Of a stretch of 7,655 nt of DNA, positions 1 to 6,255 are shown piece by piece (position 1 is the first letter of the stretch; every line of letters starts with the position of its first letter). The notes under the pieces are model-generated. The model had not been told where the DNA came from. It did no database searches and saw nothing but the letters and a program-made list of their open reading frames with translations. Source of the DNA: Candidatus Hydrogenedentota bacterium (lineage in GTDB: Bacteria; Hydrogenedentota; Hydrogenedentia; Hydrogenedentales; SLHB01); NCBI GenBank assembly GCA_003552765.1, contig PUOI01000184.1:1-7655 (forward strand). Reading direction: 5' to 3'. Both the position numbers and the translations under genes were made by a program.

Positions 1-58
1 CACCAGTACCTTTTCAGCCTCAGGTTCGTGGATAGCCTGGTTGCGTCAGACGTAATCG

Positions 59-125
59 GGGTACCCACAAAAGATTGGTCTGAGGACGTACTAGTATGCT
101 ATCCGCCTATGAATTGTGGGTACCC
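59..125. repeat. 12-bp perfect inverted repeat, 43-nt spacer
   Basis: GGGTACCCACAA at 59-70 is the exact reverse complement of TTGTGGGTACCC at 114-125. Each arm also contains the palindrome GGGTACCC. The arms could form a long stem or mark the ends of a small repeat. Pairing stops immediately beyond both ends. Function is unknown, and the sequence alone does not tell whether it acts as DNA or RNA. Confidence 0.55.
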
Positions 126-143
126 GCTATTCTTTGTGGTGAC

Positions 144-192
144 GTAGCACGGGCTTCCAGCCCGTGATTCATGGCCTGGAAGGCCATGCCAC
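144..192. repeat. REP-like twin hairpin, two inverted related stem-loops
   Basis: Two 8-bp stems with 3-nt loops are separated by ATT. The first is CACGGGCT-TCC-AGCCCGTG (148-166) and the second is CATGGCCT-GGA-AGGCCATG (170-188). The second is an inverted, diverged copy of the first: its reverse complement has the same TCC loop and differs at two stem positions, each changed on both arms so that pairing is kept. The flanks match as well (GTAG at 144-147 against the reverse complement of CCAC at 189-192). This resembles REP/BIME elements, which are dispersed, sometimes mobilised by RAYT transposases, and may act as transcription or mRNA-stability elements. Only one copy is in the window, so its dispersal is inferred. 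Confidence 0.6.
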
Positions 193-342
193 CTCTTGGC
201 GCGTTCACTTTGGCGGTCAACAGGTTTAGGCTTCACGCTCCACTAGGGTAGCACAGCGGGCGGCTTGCCGGCATCAATCTCGCACGAATAGTGCGGGTAT
301 AGCGATGAATTGTGTGGAGCAATCAGTGATTGAGCCGGGATC

Positions 343-371
343 TTGTGTTGGAACGCAAAGCGGGGTATGGT
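343..371 (+). promoter_or_regulatory. Weak candidate sigma70-type promoter for ruvAB
   Basis: TTGTGT (343-348) and TATGGT (366-371) are spaced by 17 nt. The -35 matches consensus at 3 of 6 positions and the -10 at 4 of 6. The predicted start would leave a leader of about 80 nt before ruvA at 458. An alternative pair, TTGCCG (265-270) and AATAGT (287-292), has 16-nt spacing. Neither is strong, and the true promoter may lie elsewhere. Confidence 0.2.
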
Positions 372-457
372 ATGGGATGTTTTGGAGATCGCCGCTTCTG
401 GCGGCCTCAATGGGCGCCGGTTCAAGGATCCTGGATTACGAGAACAAAAGGAGTGTC

Positions 458-1069
458 ATGTTCGCATTTCTACGCGGCGAGGTCAGCCAGAAAGGGCTGC
501 ATCACGTCGAATTGGATGTTCAGGGGGTGGGGTATGAGGTTAACGTACCCGATGGGGTTCACCGTAAACTGCGGAAAGGAGAGACCGCGAAACTGCTCAC
601 GGTTTGCCATATCCGGGAGGATGCGTTTCAGATCTTCGGATTTCTTCACGAGGAGGAGAGAGCCCTGTTTAGAAGCCTTCTCGGCATTTCGGGCGTTGGC
701 CCCCGGATGGCGCTGGCGATACTTAGCCAGCTAAGCGTGGCGGAATTTGGTTCGGCCATCATGGACAGCAACGTGAGCGCCTTCACCAAGGTGTCCGGTG
801 TGGGCAAGAAGACGGGGCAGCGGCTTATTCTGGAAATGAAGGCCAAGCTGGGCCAGGATGCGGAGCTTCACGCCATCCTGGGCGAACCGGAATCCGGCGC
901 TCCCGCGGATGGTCCCGAGCAAGACGACGTTGTGGCGGCGCTCTGTTCCTTGGGATGCACCCTGGGCGAGGCCAAGAAGGCGGCGCAGACCGCCCGGCGG
1001 GACCAAGGCGAGGGGGCCTCCGACGAGGAACTGGTCAAGGCGGCGTTGCGTACGCTCTCGAAGGTGTAA
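458..1069 (+). CDS. ruvA: Holliday junction branch migration complex subunit RuvA
   Basis: RuvA binds four-way DNA junctions as a tetramer and loads the RuvB motor during recombinational repair. The product is 203 aa, the same length as the E. coli protein. Domain I (about 1-65) begins MFAFLRGEV and contains VELDVQGVGYEV, the usual OB-fold pattern. Domain II carries two helix-hairpin-helix motifs, GISGVGPRMALAIL and KVSGVGKKTGQRLILEMK, which contact the DNA backbone at the junction. After an acidic linker, the C-terminal domain III (about 153-203, DDVVAALCSLGCTLGEAKKA) is the flexible part that contacts RuvB. I chose the ATG at 458 over the in-frame ATG at 305 because AAAAGGAG lies just ahead of it (446-453) and the protein then starts where RuvA normally does. 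ruvB follows after 3 nt, so the two are surely cotranscribed. Confidence 0.96.
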   Translation: MFAFLRGEVSQKGLHHVELDVQGVGYEVNVPDGVHRKLRKGETAKLLTVCHIREDAFQIFGFLHEEERALFRSLLGISGVGPRMALAILSQLSVAEFGSAIMDSNVSAFTKVSGVGKKTGQRLILEMKAKLGQDAELHAILGEPESGAPADGPEQDDVVAALCSLGCTLGEAKKAAQTARRDQGEGASDEELVKAALRTLSKV

Positions 1070-1072
1070 TCC

Positions 1073-2095
1073 ATGGCGAATGACGAAATCTTAAATCCAG
1101 CGGCTTTTGCCGATGACGCGGTGTTGGAGGACCAGATTCGTCCCCAACGCCTGACCGATTTTCCCGGCCAAGAGGCCATCAAGGAAAAGCTGGGCATCGC
1201 CATCTCGGCCGCGCGTCAACGGGCCGAGCCCTTGGATCACCTTTTGCTCAGCGGACCGCCCGGACTCGGAAAGACGACCCTGGCGCGCATCTTGGCCAAT
1301 GAGATGGGGGTGGACGTGAAATCAACCTCTGGCCCGGTGATCGAGCGGCAAGCCGACCTCAGCGCCATCCTCACCAGTCTGGAAGAGTTCGACATCCTCT
1401 TCATTGATGAAGTCCATCGCCTGAACCATGCCGTGGAGGAGACCTTGTACTCGGCCATGGAAGATTTCGAGGTGGATATTTTGCTGGGGAAAGGGCCAAC
1501 GGCGCGGTCGATGAAGATTGGTCTCAAACCGTTCACGCTGGTCGGGGCCACCACGCGGGCGGGTCTGCTCACGCCGCCCTTGCGCGCGCGTTTTGGCGAC
1601 ACGTGCCGGTTCGAGTTCTACTCGGCCCGTGAACTCCAGCAAATCGTGGAACGGTCCGCGCGCATTCTAGGGGTGGCTATCGACAGCGAGGGCGCCTACG
1701 AAATCGCCCGCCGCTCCCGGGGGACGGCCCGCGTGAGCAACCGGCTGCTGCGCCGGGCGCGCGACTATGCGCAAGTCAAGGGCGACGGCGCGATAACCGG
1801 TCCCATCGCGACGGCCGCGCTGGACATGCTTCGCATCGACGAACTCGGGCTTGATGACATGGACAAGGCGATCGTGCGAACCGTTATCGACAAGTTCTCC
1901 GGCGGTCCCGTGGGCCTGGGCTCATTGGCCGTGGCCATTGGCGAGGAAGCGCGGACCCTGGAAGAAGTCCACGAGCCGTTTCTCATCCAAATCGGTTTTC
2001 TGAAACGGACCCAGCAAGGCCGAGTGGCCACGCCCCAGGCGTACGGCCATTTCGGTCTGAAGCCGCCCGAGCCCGGACAGAGCAATCTGTTTTAG
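1073..2095 (+). CDS. ruvB: Holliday junction branch migration ATPase RuvB
   Basis: RuvB is the AAA+ hexameric ring that pulls DNA through the RuvA-bound junction using ATP. The 340-aa length is typical. In order, the protein shows an N-terminal [12 protein letters not shown] segment (23-34), Walker [10 protein letters not shown] (61-69), Walker [10 protein letters not shown] (109-117), sensor 1 GATTRAGLL (158-166), an arginine-finger region PPLRARFG (168-175) and sensor 2 [13 protein letters not shown] (216-228). A C-terminal winged-helix domain with [13 protein letters not shown] (301-313) and GRVATPQAY follows. The ribosome binding site AAGGTG (1061-1066) lies in the end of ruvA, 6 nt from the start, which suggests translational coupling. 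One oddity is an alanine in the sensor 2 motif where most RuvBs have proline (GTPR). All catalytic residues are present, so the enzyme should be active. Confidence 0.97.
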   Translation: MANDEILNPAAFADDAVLEDQIRPQRLTDFPGQEAIKEKLGIAISAARQRAEPLDHLLLSGPPGLGKTTLARILANEMGVDVKSTSGPVIERQADLSAILTSLEEFDILFIDEVHRLNHAVEETLYSAMEDFEVDILLGKGPTARSMKIGLKPFTLVGATTRAGLLTPPLRARFGDTCRFEFYSARELQQIVERSARILGVAIDSEGAYEIARRSRGTARVSNRLLRRARDYAQVKGDGAITGPIATAALDMLRIDELGLDDMDKAIVRTVIDKFSGGPVGLGSLAVAIGEEARTLEEVHEPFLIQIGFLKRTQQGRVATPQAYGHFGLKPPEPGQSNLF

Positions 2096-2151
2096 GCGCT
2101 TCGCCGTTGCGCCCCTTTGCCGTTCGAGGGAACTTGCCGCCCCGGTTGGGG

Positions 2152-2157
2152 TATAAT
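2152..2157 (+). promoter_or_regulatory. Perfect TATAAT -10 box upstream of the PilZ gene
   Basis: TATAAT stands in the 150-nt gap after ruvB, in otherwise GC-rich sequence. No good -35 is seen at 16-18 nt (GGAACT at 2129-2134 is the 17-nt position), and there is no TGn extension. A start near 2164 would give a leader of about 80 nt that contains a small stem (GGGG 2166-2169 with CCCC 2176-2179). This suggests that the PilZ gene can be transcribed separately from ruvAB. Confidence 0.4.
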
Positions 2158-2245
2158 GTAAGAGAGGGGCGCATACCCCCGATAAGGCTTTCGCAACCCG
2201 GCGTGGTTCTTGACGTGGTTTCACGGAAAGGGTGGTGATGTGGCT

Positions 2246-2602
2246 ATGTCAACTGAGGAACGGCGGCGGTTCGAGCGTAACGAGGTGGCGGTTTGTGTCT
2301 GGCTGCAATTTCACCATGATCGCAGCGTTCAGGGCACCACGACAGTGGATCTCAGCCCCGAGGGCGCGCGCTTTCATGCCTCCAAGGCGGTGCGGCCAGG
2401 CCAGCATGTGATGCTCTACCTACAGTTGGATCCCGTGGCCTACACGGTGGAATGCAAGGGCAAGGTGTGCTGGGCCAATAACAGTCCCAGCGGGCTTACG
2501 GCGTTTGGCGTGCGTTTTCTCGATTTAGAGGATGAAGAGCATGACCACATCGTGCGCGCCCTGCGCAAGTATGCCAAGCCCGAGCTAACGCTGCCCTCGT
2601 GA
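2246..2602 (+). CDS. Stand-alone PilZ-domain protein, probable c-di-GMP receptor
   Basis: The protein is essentially one PilZ domain of 118 aa. PilZ domains bind cyclic di-GMP through an RxxxR motif followed by (D/N)xSxxG. Both are intact: RRFER (residues 7-11) and DLSPEG (35-40). Later strands include a GQHVMLYLQL segment and SGLTAFGVRFLDL, which fit the six-stranded barrel. There is no signal peptide, membrane helix or partner domain, so it is probably a cytoplasmic adaptor that changes binding partners when c-di-GMP is present. The target (motility, polysaccharide export or transcription) cannot be read from the neighbours. The start is uncertain. ATG 2246 has GGTGGTG 8 nt upstream and places the RRFER motif close to the N-terminus, as usual. 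GTG 2240 and ATG 2210 are in-frame alternatives adding 2 or 12 residues. It lies downstream of ruvAB but probably has its own promoter. Confidence 0.88.
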   Translation: MSTEERRRFERNEVAVCVWLQFHHDRSVQGTTTVDLSPEGARFHASKAVRPGQHVMLYLQLDPVAYTVECKGKVCWANNSPSGLTAFGVRFLDLEDEEHDHIVRALRKYAKPELTLPS

Positions 2603-2639
2603 CGCCGCAACCCTGGAAGATGAGGGAGGGGACGGCGTC
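2601..2639. terminator. Candidate shared terminator stem between convergent genes
   Basis: GACGCCG (2601-2607) pairs with CGGCGTC (2633-2639), a 7-bp GC-rich stem that covers the ends of both converging genes. Its 25-nt loop can pair further (CCCT 2611-2614 with AGGG 2623-2626). There is no T-run on either side, so intrinsic termination would be weak. The position is the main argument for this call. Confidence 0.3.
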
Positions 2640-3202
2640 TACATCGTCACGAAATTACGCACGATCTGCATGCCATGGCTTGTGAGGATGCTCTCTGGGT
2701 GAAACTGAACGCCCCAGAGGGGGTATTCCTTGTGCGCCACGGCCATGATCTCCTGCTCGTCCGTGTCGGCCGTGATATCGAGGACGCCCGGGCACGTTTC
2801 GCGCTTTATGATCAGGGAATGATAACGCGTGGCGGTGAAGGGCGAGGGAATCTCCTTAAAGAGAACGCTGCCGGTGTGGCGGATGGAACTAATCTTGCCG
2901 TGCATGATCCGCTCTGCCCGCACCACGTCGCCGCCGAACGCCCTGCCGATGCATTGATGGCCCAGGCATACGCCGAGCAGCGGGATCTCGGGGCCGAGCT
3001 GACGGATGAGTTCCGTGGAGATTCCCGCGTCGTCGGGCGTACCGGGGCCTGGCGAAATCACGATCTTGTCCGGCTTCATATCCCGGACTTCTTCCACACT
3101 TAGCGCATCATTGCGCACAACGCGGACATCCGTTTCCAGTTCACCTAGATATTGCACTAAGTTATACGTGAACGAATCGTAGTTATCTATAAGAAGGATC
3201 AT
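2639..3202 (-). CDS. trpG: Anthranilate synthase component II, glutamine amidotransferase
   Basis: TrpG hydrolyses glutamine and delivers ammonia to TrpE, which makes anthranilate from chorismate. The product is 187 aa, the usual size for a free-standing class I amidotransferase domain. It begins MILLIDNYDSFTYNLVQYL, the family signature. The oxyanion-loop motif SPGPGTP is at 50-56 and the nucleophile elbow GVCLGHQ at 77-83, with catalytic Cys79. The rest of the triad is His168 and Glu170 in GVQFHPESILT. The start codon overlaps the trpE stop in ATGA (3199-3202), so translation is coupled and stoichiometry with TrpE is assured. PabA, the folate-pathway counterpart, is nearly identical in sequence, and in some bacteria one protein serves both enzymes. 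Pairing with trpE makes the tryptophan role primary. Confidence 0.94.
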   Translation of the reverse strand: MILLIDNYDSFTYNLVQYLGELETDVRVVRNDALSVEEVRDMKPDKIVISPGPGTPDDAGISTELIRQLGPEIPLLGVCLGHQCIGRAFGGDVVRAERIMHGKISSIRHTGSVLFKEIPSPFTATRYHSLIIKRETCPGVLDITADTDEQEIMAVAHKEYPLWGVQFHPESILTSHGMQIVRNFVTM

Positions 3203-4680
3203 GATTCGAGTCCTCTTTCGGCGAACTCCACGGCTCGGAAAAGGGCCATGGCCTTGTTCACCGTCTCCTCGTACTCGCGCTCAGGGACGCTGTCATACAC
3301 CACGCCGGCCCCGGCTTGCACATAGGCTTTGTTATCTTTCACCAGCATGGTGCGGATGATGATGCAGGTGTCCATGTCGCCCGAAAAACTGATATACCCG
3401 CAGCCGCCCGAATAAGGGCCCCGGCGCAAGGGCTCCAGTTCGTCAATAATTTCCATCGCCCGAATTTTGGGCGATCCGCTGACCGTGCCCATGGGGAAGG
3501 TCCCGCTCAAGGCGGAATAGGCGTCTTCGCCCTCCTTCAGCTTGCCCTCGACTTCGCTGACGATATGCATGACGTGGCTGTAGCGCTCGATCGTCATGAG
3601 CCTTGAGGGGCGGACAGAGCCTGGAACACTGACCCGGCCGACATCATTCCGTCCGAGGTCCACGAGCATGATGTGCTCGGCCACCTCCTTCTCGTCATTC
3701 AGCAGTTCCTGCTCCAGGTCGAGGTCTTCCGCCGTTGTCGCGCCCCTCGGACGAGTGCCGGCGATGGGCCGCACCATGCAGGTGTCTTGGCGCACCTGGG
3801 TCATTACCTCGGGACTGGAGCCGACGAGGGTCACATCGGGAAATCGCACGAGGGTCATGTAGGGCGAGGGATTGATGCAGCGCAGCGCGCGATACAGATT
3901 AACCGGACTCGCGTATACCTCGCGCTCGAAACGCTGGGACAACACGACCTGAAAGATGTCGCCCGCGCGGATGTATTCCTTGGCCTTCTCAACAGCGGCG
4001 CAGAAATCCGGACGAGTGAAGCTGGACGTGATCTCATCGTTTACCTGGCCGGCGTAGACGCGTTCGGTGGTGACCACCAAGGGTTTGCGCAGGGTGCGCG
4101 ATAGCTCATCGATCTTGCGCACGGCCTCGTTGTAGGCGGCGTCGGCATTGTCCTGGACATGGGCGTTCGAGACGACTTTGAGCCGGTTGTTGACATGATC
4201 AAAGATGAGCAGCGTATCGGTGATCATGAAATAGAGGTCGGGCAAATCCAGCGGATCCGGGTTGGCGTCGGGGATCTTCTCGAAGAAGCGGACATGGTCG
4301 TACCCGATGTAACCCACCGCGCCTCCATGGAAATACGGCATGCCCTCGATCTCGACCGGCGTGTAGCCAGCCATGAGTTTGCGCAGTTCGCCGAGGGGAT
4401 AATCGGACTCATAGGTCTCCGCTTCTCCGTCCCTTGTGATGGTCACACTGGTTCCGCGGGACTGAAACACGATGGAGGGGTTCGCCCCCAAGAAACTATA
4501 GCGGCCGAGCGTGTCCGCCCGCTCGACACTTTCCAGCAGAAAGGCGTGGGACTGGCCGTCGGCGATCTTCATGTAGGCGGAGACGGGCGTTTCGAGATCC
4601 GCCACGATATCGCGGTAGACGGGAACTACGGCGCCGGGTTTGGCCAAGGCGCGGAATTCGTCCAACGTTGGATGTATCAT
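3199..4680 (-). CDS. trpE: Anthranilate synthase component I
   Basis: TrpE is the chorismate-binding subunit that converts chorismate and ammonia to anthranilate and pyruvate, the first committed step of tryptophan synthesis. The length of 493 aa is normal. The N-terminal domain has LLES (48-51) followed by SVERADTLGRYSFLG, the conserved region that forms the tryptophan feedback site. The C-terminal chorismate-binding domain shows GDIFQVVLSQRF (240-251), PIAGTRPRG (305-313), EHIMLVDLGRND (335-346), FPMGTVSGSPK (395-405) and QAGAGVVYDS (455-464), with the EEYEETVNKA-like Mg/active-site stretch near 468-477. The LLES pattern and the trpG overlap argue for TrpE over PabB or an isochorismate synthase. 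The start has only a weak ribosome site, but MIHPTLDEF is a typical N-terminus. It follows hisI after 60 nt with no evident terminator or leader peptide, so transcription from upstream is plausible. Confidence 0.95.
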   Translation of the reverse strand: MIHPTLDEFRALAKPGAVVPVYRDIVADLETPVSAYMKIADGQSHAFLLESVERADTLGRYSFLGANPSIVFQSRGTSVTITRDGEAETYESDYPLGELRKLMAGYTPVEIEGMPYFHGGAVGYIGYDHVRFFEKIPDANPDPLDLPDLYFMITDTLLIFDHVNNRLKVVSNAHVQDNADAAYNEAVRKIDELSRTLRKPLVVTTERVYAGQVNDEITSSFTRPDFCAAVEKAKEYIRAGDIFQVVLSQRFEREVYASPVNLYRALRCINPSPYMTLVRFPDVTLVGSSPEVMTQVRQDTCMVRPIAGTRPRGATTAEDLDLEQELLNDEKEVAEHIMLVDLGRNDVGRVSVPGSVRPSRLMTIERYSHVMHIVSEVEGKLKEGEDAYSALSGTFPMGTVSGSPKIRAMEIIDELEPLRRGPYSGGCGYISFSGDMDTCIIIRTMLVKDNKAYVQAGAGVVYDSVPEREYEETVNKAMALFRAVEFAERGLES

Positions 4681-4740
4681 GCGTTGTCTTTCGGTTAGGG
4701 CTGCGTATTAATCCATTGTGTTCACGGAGGGCGAATGGAG

Positions 4741-5106
4741 TCAGCTGGCCGCCACACCGTCTCCGTCTAGGACGACGGCGCCATCATCCAATACCTTGCG
4801 ATAGAAGCAGGACGTTTCGTTGGTGTGGCATGCGGGTCCCCGCGGTTTGCATTTCAGAAGCACGGCGTCTGCGTCGCAATCCACCCGGATCTCCTTGACG
4901 TTCAACACGTTACCAGAGGATTCTCCTTTTCGCCAAAGCTCCTGACGCGACCTGGACCAGAAGCATGCGATACCCTCTTGCAACGTGATCTCCAGGCTCT
5001 CGGGGCTCATGTGAGCCAGCATCAGGACCTCTCCGGAATCCTGGTCTTGCACAACGGCGGTGACAAGCCCTTGCGGGTCGAGTTTTAGCATTTCAAAAAC
5101 TTGCAT
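4741..5106 (-). CDS. hisI: Phosphoribosyl-AMP cyclohydrolase
   Basis: This enzyme opens the adenine ring of phosphoribosyl-AMP to give ProFAR, the third step of histidine biosynthesis. The 121-aa product corresponds to the free-standing cyclohydrolase domain, without the HisE pyrophosphohydrolase fused to it in enterobacteria, so a separate hisE is expected elsewhere. The signature EGIACFWSRSRQELWRKGE (44-62) is followed by SSGNVLNVKEIRVDCDADAV, in which Asp76, Asp78 and Asp80 match the metal-binding aspartates. GPACHTNETSCF supplies the zinc ligands Cys93 and Cys100, with Cys77 as the third. AAGGAG lies 9 nt ahead of the ATG (minus-strand site at 5116-5121) and fixes the start. It is downstream of hisF on the same strand but separated by 328 nt with a repeat element, so it may start its own transcript together with trpEG. 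Confidence 0.95.
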   Translation of the reverse strand: MQVFEMLKLDPQGLVTAVVQDQDSGEVLMLAHMSPESLEITLQEGIACFWSRSRQELWRKGESSGNVLNVKEIRVDCDADAVLLKCKPRGPACHTNETSCFYRKVLDDGAVVLDGDGVAAS

Positions 5107-5225
5107 GGCGTCAATCTCCTTCGGCGTGGGTGAGGACGCGGGCCTGGCGCGCGTTCAAAGAGCATCGGGGTAGGAGCCGCCCTCTCGTTTCCCGAGAATC
5201 GACGCGGTATCCGCGTTCGTCTAGA

Positions 5226-5361
5226 ACATCCCCCTGACCCCCTTCGAAGGGGGAACTGTTCCATGCGAAGCGGCCACGTCAAGTATAGACGCAATCAGCC
5301 CGACAGATGAGCAGCCCCATTCCCCCTTTTCAAGGGGGTGGCCCGAAGGGCCGGGGGATGT
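5226..5361. repeat. MITE-like palindromic intergenic repeat with 9-bp terminal inverted repeats
   Basis: The ends are exact inverted copies: ACATCCCCC (5226-5234) and GGGGGATGT (5353-5361). Just inside each end is a C-run/G-run hairpin. The left one is the perfect 16-bp palindrome CCCCCTTCGAAGGGGG (5238-5253). The right one is CCCCCTT-TTC-AAGGGGG (5322-5338), followed by the small stem GGCCC-GAA-GGGCC (5340-5352). The about 65-nt centre (5254-5319) codes for nothing I recognise. The architecture of nested palindromes around a short non-coding core is that of a miniature inverted-repeat element or other dispersed palindromic repeat. I see no target-site duplication at the edges, so transposition is not shown. 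It interrupts an otherwise compact minus-strand gene run. Confidence 0.65.
5282..5287 (-). promoter_or_regulatory. Candidate -10 box (TATACT) for hisI-trpEG inside the repeat
   Basis: On the minus strand TATACT matches the -10 consensus at 5 of 6 positions. A start near 5275 would give a leader of about 170 nt that includes the left palindrome of the repeat. No convincing -35 stands at 16-18 nt, so this is weak. Confidence 0.22.
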
Positions 5362-5386
5362 CTTTCAGTCCAAGGATATTTTGTGT

Positions 5387-5415
5387 GACGCCGCCTACGT
5401 CAATGAGGCGCCGTC
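5387..5415 (-). terminator. Possible stem-loop just downstream of hisF
   Basis: GACGCCGCC (5387-5395) and GGCGCCGTC (5407-5415) pair at 8 of 9 positions around an 11-nt loop, about 20 nt beyond the hisF stop. No U-run follows on the minus strand. It could slow or end hisF transcription, or protect the mRNA 3' end. Confidence 0.28.
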
Positions 5416-5434
5416 CTACCAGTCCCCAATAAGC

Positions 5435-6199
5435 TCACTGCCGCACGGGCACCCCGTGTTCCGCGAGGTATTGCTTCGCTTCCTGTATCGTGTATTCCTG
5501 GAAATGGAAAATCGAAGCGGCTAAGGCCGCATCGGCTCCGCCTTCCTGCAAGGCCGCGCGGAGGTGCTCCAGGGAACCCGCGCCGCCGCTGGCGATGACG
5601 GGCGCCTCCACCGCGTCGGCGACGGCGCGCGTGAGTTCGATGTCGTAACCCTCCTTCACGCCGTCGCAATCCATCGACGTGAGGAGAATCTCGCCCGCGC
5701 CCCGGCGCTCGGCCTCTTGCGCCCAGGCGATGGGTTCGAGTTCCGTTTGACGGCCTCCGTCCCGGCCGCCGTGGCTGTGCACCACGTACCGCCCATCAAT
5801 TCGTTTTGCATCAATCGCCACGACGATGCATTGGCGGCCAAACCGGCGTGACGCCGCGCTGATGAAATCGGGGTCTTCAATGGCGGGCGTGTTGATGGAG
5901 ACCTTGTCCGCCCCGGCTTTCAGAAGACGCCGGATATCCTCGATGGTGCGCACGCCGCCGCCCACGCATAACGGCATGAAGCATTGCTCGGCGGTGCGGC
6001 GGACGACGTCGTACATGGTCTCGCGGTTGTCTGTCGAGGCTTGGATGTCAAGAAAGACGAGTTCGTCCGCCTTCTCTTCGTCATAGCGCCGCGCAATCTC
6101 GACGGGGTCGCCCGCGTCGCGCAGGCCCAGAAACTTGACTCCTTTGACAACGCGGCCTTTGGCCACGTCAAGGCAGGGGATAATGCGTTTGGTTAACAT
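5435..6199 (-). CDS. hisF: Imidazole glycerol phosphate synthase cyclase subunit
   Basis: HisF takes ammonia produced by its partner HisH and converts PRFAR into imidazole glycerol phosphate and AICAR, linking histidine and purine synthesis. The 254-aa (beta-alpha)8 barrel has the usual length. It begins [20 protein letters not shown] with catalytic Asp11, and the second catalytic acid Asp130 is in VVAIDAKR. Phosphate-binding motifs are CVGGGVRT (78-85) and [12 protein letters not shown] (202-213), and [13 protein letters not shown] (174-186) matches the TSMDxDG signature, which separates HisF from HisA. The ribosome site is weak (GGGAAG about 8 nt upstream), but the N-terminus is canonical. 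The gene follows the AmaP-like gene after 56 nt on the same strand. HisH is not in the window and must be encoded elsewhere. Confidence 0.96.
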   Translation of the reverse strand: MLTKRIIPCLDVAKGRVVKGVKFLGLRDAGDPVEIARRYDEEKADELVFLDIQASTDNRETMYDVVRRTAEQCFMPLCVGGGVRTIEDIRRLLKAGADKVSINTPAIEDPDFISAASRRFGRQCIVVAIDAKRIDGRYVVHSHGGRDGGRQTELEPIAWAQEAERRGAGEILLTSMDCDGVKEGYDIELTRAVADAVEAPVIASGGAGSLEHLRAALQEGGADAALAASIFHFQEYTIQEAKQYLAEHGVPVRQ

Positions 6200-6255
6200 T
6201 GTTTCGGCTTCCCATCGGGGGGCCTATCAGAGCGATTGCCTGCACGGCCCCGGCT

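Larger units (their letters stand above)
1..457. other. Gene-poor region upstream of ruvA
   Basis: I see no recognisable gene here. One plus-strand frame is open from base 1 to a TAG at 145-147 (48 codons) and could be the tail of an upstream gene, but its translation resembles nothing I know and the inverted repeat at 59-125 lies inside it. The ruvA frame is open upstream to an ATG at 305, but those extra 51 residues have no RuvA similarity. The stretch holds an inverted repeat (59-70/114-125), a twin-hairpin element (144-192) and a small stem (281-285/291-295, loop GAATA). ruvC, which often precedes ruvA, is absent. I saw no LexA box of the CTGT-N8-ACAG or GAAC-N4-GTTC type. Confidence 0.6.
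5107..5434. other. Intergenic region between hisF and hisI
   Basis: No gene is convincing in these 328 nt. They hold the palindromic repeat element (5226-5361), a weak stem close to the end of hisF (5387-5415), a candidate -10 box for hisI, a 6-bp stem ACGCGG/CCGCGT (5202-5207/5211-5216, loop TAT) and a 5-bp stem TCTCG/CGAGA (5183-5187/5193-5197). A minus-strand open frame running from 5294 into hisI has an arginine- and proline-rich translation and no family resemblance, so I treat it as chance. Confidence 0.6.

Noticed and set aside
1..147. Open plus-strand frame from the left edge to TAG
   Set aside because: Forty-eight open codons are not exceptional, the translation is unfamiliar, and an inverted repeat lies within it. 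It could be a gene tail, but I cannot support it.
144..192. Twin hairpin as the start of a CRISPR array or an intrinsic terminator
   Set aside because: There is no repeat-spacer periodicity and no T-run; the two stems are inverted relatives with a 3-nt gap.
305..457. N-terminal extension of ruvA from ATG 305
   Set aside because: The extra 51 residues do not resemble RuvA, whereas ATG 458 has a good ribosome site and gives the standard 203-aa protein.
4681..4740. trp leader peptide or attenuator before trpE
   Set aside because: The 60-nt gap contains no short frame with tandem Trp codons and no terminator/antiterminator pair that I can see.
5252..5262. GGAAC-T-GTTCC palindrome as a possible LexA site
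   Set aside because: The 1-nt spacing does not match the known LexA box spacings, and it sits upstream of hisI, which is not a repair gene.
5085..5294. Minus-strand open frame of 69 codons ahead of hisI
   Set aside because: It overlaps the start of hisI in another frame and part of the palindromic repeat, and its Arg/Pro-rich translation looks like GC-driven chance.
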